From NCBI RefSeq assembly GCF_001303895.1, contig NZ_LJSD01000038.1:55594-119593 (forward strand): a DNA stretch of 64,000 nt, in the 5' to 3' direction. The position numbers and the translations under genes were made by a program. The DNA comes from Mesorhizobium sp. 1M-11. Lineage in GTDB: Bacteria; Pseudomonadota; Alphaproteobacteria; Rhizobiales; Rhizobiaceae. This document shows positions 61,001 through 64,000 of this stretch, in pieces (within the stretch, counting starts at the first letter, position 1; every line of letters starts with the position of its first letter). The notes beneath the pieces are model-generated. The model was not told where the DNA came from. It did no database searches and saw nothing but the letters and a program-made list of their open reading frames with translations.

Positions 61001-64000
61001 GCAGCGTGTCGTCGCCATTGGCGCTGATGAGAAGATCGACATTGCCGCCGCCGGTCTGGATCTCGTAGAGAGCGGGATCGGCAAGTGCCGGCGTGGTTCC
61101 CAATGTCAGGCCAGTGCCGGAAAGCGTGCCGCCATAGGTCATCAGCCGGTAGTAGCCGAAGCCGGCTGCGCCATCGGCGGGGTTGCCACTCTGCGCCAGG
61201 TTCAGCGTGCCGTTGAGCGTCAGATTGCCGGTGACGGCAATGCCGTCGCTCATGCCGGGCGAGGCGGCGGAGGCGCCCGGGCCGCCAAGCTCGTAGTCGA
61301 GGACCGATCCAGCCGCGAGGGCGAGGTCGCCATTGACCGTCAGCGTGCCGATCGAGTTGCCGGGCGCGATATGCCCACCGGCGGCCACGGTCGTCGTGCC
61401 GACCGTACCGGAGCCACCCAGCGTTCCGCCGGCATGCACCGTCATCGTTCCGCCGAGGATACCGTTGGCGCGAAACGTTCCGCCTTGCACATTCGTCTTG
61501 CCCGAGAAGCCGGTGCTGTCGCCCGTCAGGCTGGTGACGCCATTGTAGTGGTTGACCGTCCCTTTTCCTGCGCTCCGGCTTGCCAATGCGGCGGCGAATT
61601 CGTGGTTGGCATCGGTATGGTTGAAGTTGAGGCTGGCGCCGTTTTCCCCGAACTGCACCGTCGGGGTGACGACTTGGCCAGCGGCGACGGCATCGGCGGG
61701 ATCGGTGCTGGCGGCGCCGATATTCAGCGAGGCGGTGCCTGTTGGATTCTCGGTTGCCAGATTGACAAAAAAGGTCGCAGTCAGGGATGCGCCATTCATG
61801 ATCGTCAACGAGCCGTGTGCTCCGTCGCCGTAGCCACCGACCTGCGTTATCTCGGAAACAAGCGTCGATCCCAGGCCCGAGACAGTGGCTTTGCTGTTCG
61901 TGCTGGTGGTGTCGTATTCGCTTGAGGCGATATACAAATATTGGGTGTCGACCTTCCCCTGATCCTCTACGATCAATTCGCCATCGCCATATCGGCCGAT
62001 GCCCATCATGTACGCCTTTATGAGGGAACCGCTTCCGGTGACCTTGAGGGTGCCGGTTTCGCCGGCATTCCTGGCGACATAAAGTGTGGTGGAGAACTCG
62101 AGTTCGCTCGCACCGCTGACGATCACTGCCGCGCCGGAAGTGCCGCCGATGAGGTTTTCGGGGCCGAATGCGCGCACCGGTTCTCGAAATGTTGCGCCAT
62201 TCTCCAGTTTCAGCGTTCCTGCCGTCACATCCATGACGGCGGTCTCGACATCGCCCTCCAGAACCAGCGTGCCGTTGCCCCGTTTGGAGAAATGTCCGTT
62301 CGTATTGCTCCAGTTCTGAGCCAGGGTGAAGCTGTTGCCGGCATCGACGATATCGAAACCGCCGCCGTCATTGCCCCAGATGATGGCGCGTGCCGTGTTG
62401 GTGAAACTGGTGCCGGTGACCTGCAGGATGCCGCCGTCGAAGGTCAGGCCGCCGCCACCACCGCCAAGATTGACGTCCGATGCGACGGAAAGCGTGCCTT
62501 GCTTCAGTACCCAGGGTGTTGATGTCGACGTGGCGTCCTGCAGCGTCCAGGTGCTGGTGCCGGTCTTTTCGTAGTGCTCGAAGCCGCGATATTGTGCCGT
62601 CGCCTCCAGGTCGGAAACATCGAAGGTGCCGTTGGTGGCGCCTCCGAGCGCCAGCACGTCGCCCGTGCCGGCAGTGGCATCGACCGCGCCGTTGATGATC
62701 GAGCTGTTCCACAGTTCGAGCCGGTTGGTGCCGCCGGTGAAGACGATGGCGTCCGCTCGCGTGCCGTCGCCGGCAAGTCCGCCCGAGATCGTACCGGAGT
62801 TGGTAACGGTGAGGTTTGAGCCGGAAATGCCCACGCCGCCGGCGCCGTGCAGGTTCGTCTCGTCGGCGCCAGTCCCACGCACGCCACCGGTGCCGCCGGC
62901 GATCGTGCCGTTGTTGATGATGGTGGTGCCGTTTCCGTCCACGCCCGCGCCGCCCGCGCCGCCGTTGCCTGCTGTCCAGGTCGGAGCGGAGGCACCCCGG
63001 CCGCCGTTACCGCCGACGATGTTGTTCGTGTTCGTCAAGATGCCGGCACCAATGGTCATACCGGTGCCGCCCAGGCCGCCGTGGACCACATTGTCGACGA
63101 ACATCTGGTTGTCGCCGTCGCCGCCGTTGCCGCCCTGGATCGCTCCGTGATTGTCGACATCGCCGTTGGCATCGATGCCGTTGCCGCCACTACCACCGCC
63201 ACCGCCCGACGTCACGGCACCCAGGCCGCCACTGATCGTGCCGGTGTTCGTCAGCACGATACCGGAGAAGGAAAGGCCCGCACCGCCGTCGCCGGCTCGG
63301 TGAAAGACAGTGGGCAATCCGCCGTTGCCGCCGCTGATCGCACCGGCGTTCGTCAGCGTTTCTCCGGAAAAGACAAGGCCGGCACCGCCCGCTCCGCTTT
63401 CCTTAAAGCCGCCATTGCCGTTTCCGCCCTTGACGATGCCGGTCGCGGTATTGGTCAGCGTGGTGCCGGAAAAGTTGATGCCATAACCGCCGTCGCCGCT
63501 GAAGGCGTCGAGACCCATTCCGCCATTGCCGCCACCGATCGTACCGGCATTCGTCAGAGCGTTGCCGATGAAGTTGAGGCCACTGCCACCACCGCCGCCT
63601 TTGTAACCCGTCTCACCGTTGCCGCCGCCGATCGTGCCGGCATTCGTCAGCCTGTCGCCATTGAAGGAGAGCCCCAGGCCGCCCTCGCCACCCTCACCGT
63701 AAGACGCGCCGCCGGTGGTGTCGCCAAAACCGCCCTTGCCGCCGTTGCCGCCCTGAATTGTCTGTCCGCTGGCGACCTCGGCCGTTCCGCCGCCGGTGAT
63801 GACGGCGCCATAGCCACCCGCGCCACCGCCCCCGCCGCCGCCTGCATTCGCAGCGCCGCTTGCGAGCTTACCGGTAGCTCCGTCGCCGCCATTGTCGCCG
63901 GTCAGGTCGGATGCCGGCAAGGCCGCTCCGATGTAGCCGTGAGTGCCACCGTCGCCGCCGTCGCCGCCGGCACTGCCGTCCGCATTGATTGCGCCGGCGC
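58002..64000 (-). CDS. Glycine-rich type V autotransporter, C-terminal 1998 residues (5' end outside window)
   Basis: Open on the minus strand from the right edge to a stop at 58002. The visible N-terminal ~500 residues are Gly/Asn/Thr-rich repeats of the form (LTN.GTI.GGNGG..), PE-PGRS-like in composition. Residues ~500-1650 contain many passenger-associated repeats (for example LTKTGTGRLTLTGENTYTGGTSVEAGTLQIGNGG), which build a right-handed beta-helix. The last ~270 residues are an autotransporter beta-barrel (FAAWGTAFGSWGNFDGDGNAAG ... final residues ARFAVRF) ending in the aromatic signature needed for BAM insertion. The protein would be exported via its barrel and displayed on the surface; adhesin or aggregation role is inferred from the class. 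Signal peptide and real length are outside the window. Confidence 0.92.
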   Translation of the reverse strand, partial: AGAINADGSAGGDGGDGGTHGYIGAALPASDLTGDNGGDGATGKLASGAANAGGGGGGGAGGYGAVITGGGTAEVASGQTIQGGNGGKGGFGDTTGGASYGEGGEGGLGLSFNGDRLTNAGTIGGGNGETGYKGGGGGSGLNFIGNALTNAGTIGGGNGGMGLDAFSGDGGYGINFSGTTLTNTATGIVKGGNGNGGFKESGAGGAGLVFSGETLTNAGAISGGNGGLPTVFHRAGDGGAGLSFSGIVLTNTGTISGGLGAVTSGGGGGSGGNGIDANGDVDNHGAIQGGNGGDGDNQMFVDNVVHGGLGGTGMTIGAGILTNTNNIVGGNGGRGASAPTWTAGNGGAGGAGVDGNGTTIINNGTIAGGTGGVRGTGADETNLHGAGGVGISGSNLTVTNSGTISGGLAGDGTRADAIVFTGGTNRLELWNSSIINGAVDATAGTGDVLALGGATNGTFDVSDLEATAQYRGFEHYEKTGTSTWTLQDATSTSTPWVLKQGTLSVASDVNLGGGGGGLTFDGGILQVTGTSFTNTARAIIWGNDGGGFDIVDAGNSFTLAQNWSNTNGHFSKRGNGTLVLEGDVETAVMDVTAGTLKLENGATFREPVRAFGPENLIGGTSGAAVIVSGASELEFSTTLYVARNAGETGTLKVTGSGSLIKAYMMGIGRYGDGELIVEDQGKVDTQYLYIASSEYDTTSTNSKATVSGLGSTLVSEITQVGGYGDGAHGSLTIMNGASLTATFFVNLATENPTGTASLNIGAASTDPADAVAAGQVVTPTVQFGENGASLNFNHTDANHEFAAALASRSAGKGTVNHYNGVTSLTGDSTGFSGKTNVQGGTFRANGILGGTMTVHAGGTLGGSGTVGTTTVAAGGHIAPGNSIGTLTVNGDLALAAGSVLDYELGGPGASAASPGMSDGIAVTGNLTLNGTLNLAQSGNPADGAAGFGYYRLMTYGGTLSGTGLTLGTTPALADPALYEIQTGGGNVDLLISANGDDTLQHWQGGDGTWNATDLKWLNQGSIVPDDWAGNHAVFKNEPGGFSGGTIAVDGAQSFKGLQFVDSGYRLEGAGSLVVDNAGSEIRVLAGATATIATTITGTGGLIKTQGGTLVLQGSNTYLRGTQLLGGVVSVSSDANLGAAAGTLTFNGGTLQNTAALQTARDVTLDAGGGTFRTDARLQLNGTISGDGGLTKTGTGGLVLASANTYFGGTKVLAGYLNAATTGALGSGPVTVAANGELRFSNDASAGNLAIAVAGHMRFDDRASAGTATIIGNGDINFYGDSSAGTATFSNSGAALSFNERSSAGGATISAGTIGFFGQATADAATIAVSRSVDISNLATGGMTIGSLSGNGAVILGSKALTVGGLNKDDVIGGVIGGAFGGSLTKTGTGRLTLTGENTYTGGTSVEAGTLQIGNGGATGSVVGNIEVASAGTLAFNRQDSSAFAGTLTGSGTLTKLGTGMLELTGHSATFAGRTTVDAGTLAVNGTLGGVLDIRAGGRLQGTGMVGTTTVADGATIAPGNSIGTLTVNGDIGFAAGSTFEVEINPALQSDLIDASGTATIRGGTVHAVKAGGVYTPGSRWTIIGADGGVTGTFDHLTQNMPFVNLALAYDANKVTIDATRNAVAFCDVARTRNQCATGGGVESTGGGNPVYDAVAAVPDEDSARKALDALSGEIHASAKSALIDDSHFVRDAINDRLRAAFDGTGVSAAPVLAYGEGGPALAGAATDRFAAWGTAFGSWGNFDGDGNAAGLDTSSGGFLTGFDGSVSDSVRLGVATGYSHTSFSTERGSGSSDNYHLGLYAGTQRGNLGFRSGIAYTWHDIETSRSISIPGFADSVSSERDAGTFQAFGELGYRIETPVTAFEPFANLAYVNLHSDGFAETGGAAALTGQGETTDTTFTTLGLRASTAFPLGATKATVRGMLGWRHAYGAVAPASTHTFATGDTFTIIGVPIARDSALVEAGLDLDLTDSATLGIAYQGQFGSGVAQNGLTARFAVRF

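Noticed and set aside
62700..64000. CRISPR-like array of GC-rich repeats at the right edge
   Set aside because: The repeats are codon-based glycine/asparagine repeats in an open autotransporter frame, with variable unit length and no unique spacers.
1..64000. Mobile element, prophage, toxin-antitoxin or defence island
   Set aside because: No transposase, integrase, phage structural, nuclease-defence or paired toxin-antitoxin gene is recognisable; only intergenic repeats and one regulator remnant hint at past rearrangement.

Overview
The window is GC-rich and almost fully coding. It looks like the chromosome or a large replicon of a Rhizobiales alphaproteobacterium, most likely Mesorhizobium/Aminobacter-like. 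The evidence is the density of ABC uptake operons with private LacI/IclR/GntR regulators, DUF930, DUF2865 and DUF3313 proteins, rhizobial-type intergenic repeats (a ~62-bp GTTCCGGAATGGATCC element and a CCCCTCTCCGTC hairpin element), and a CtrA-type box. I see no rRNA, tRNA, CRISPR array, insertion sequence or phage genes. The genus is inference.

Layout. 1-5.1 kb: a polar amino-acid-type ABC operon (SBP, permease, ATPase) ending in a truncated M24/creatinase-type peptidase; a divergent IclR regulator and a MetC-like PLP lyase share its operator. 5.2-9.7 kb: DUF930 protein, an HpaB-type monooxygenase with its flavin reductase, an AraC regulator and a secreted protein of unknown function. 9.8-15.7 kb: paired inverted repeats, a membrane GGDEF-EAL protein, a methyltransferase behind a CtrA box, and recQ. 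15.8-23.0 kb: an orphan SecD-P1-like secreted protein, an aminoglycoside-phosphotransferase relative lacking its catalytic core, a CpxRA-like two-component pair with a GTAAA-N5-GTAAA box, an ICMT-like protein, a DUF3313 lipoprotein, an ArsR-SRPBCC-membrane operon and a GreA-like factor. 23.2-30.5 kb: a LacI-controlled CUT1 sugar ABC operon carrying an ADP-ribosylglycohydrolase-fold enzyme fused to beta-sandwich domains. 30.6-34.8 kb: M28 peptidase, methyltransferase and an alpha/beta-hydrolase-LuxR fusion. 34.9-44.1 kb: a GntR-centred divergon, with UbiD, UbiX and a TIGR02444-like protein on one side and aldehyde dehydrogenase, amino-acid-type ABC transporter and FAD oxidase on the other. 44.0-48.7 kb: an NCS2 nucleobase permease, amidohydrolase and TauE-type exporter under a divergent LacI regulator. 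48.7-56.2 kb: a LacI regulator and a CUT2 ABC transporter with a tagatose-kinase-type PfkB kinase and a GatZ-family protein. 56.2-64 kb: a GntR/FCD gene remnant, a small protein, a DUF2865 protein and the C-terminal ~2000 residues of a glycine-rich autotransporter running off the right edge.

How it fits together. The region is a row of self-contained import-plus-catabolism modules, each with its own regulator. Many gene pairs within them overlap by ATGA, suggesting translational coupling. Operator-like palindromes can be read for most of the modules. In all four ABC operons that include a solute-binding-protein gene, a stem-loop lies just after that gene. The two modules with the best chance of undescribed chemistry are the ADP-ribosylglycohydrolase-fold sugar operon and the GntR divergon combining amine/amino-acid oxidation with prenyl-FMN decarboxylation.
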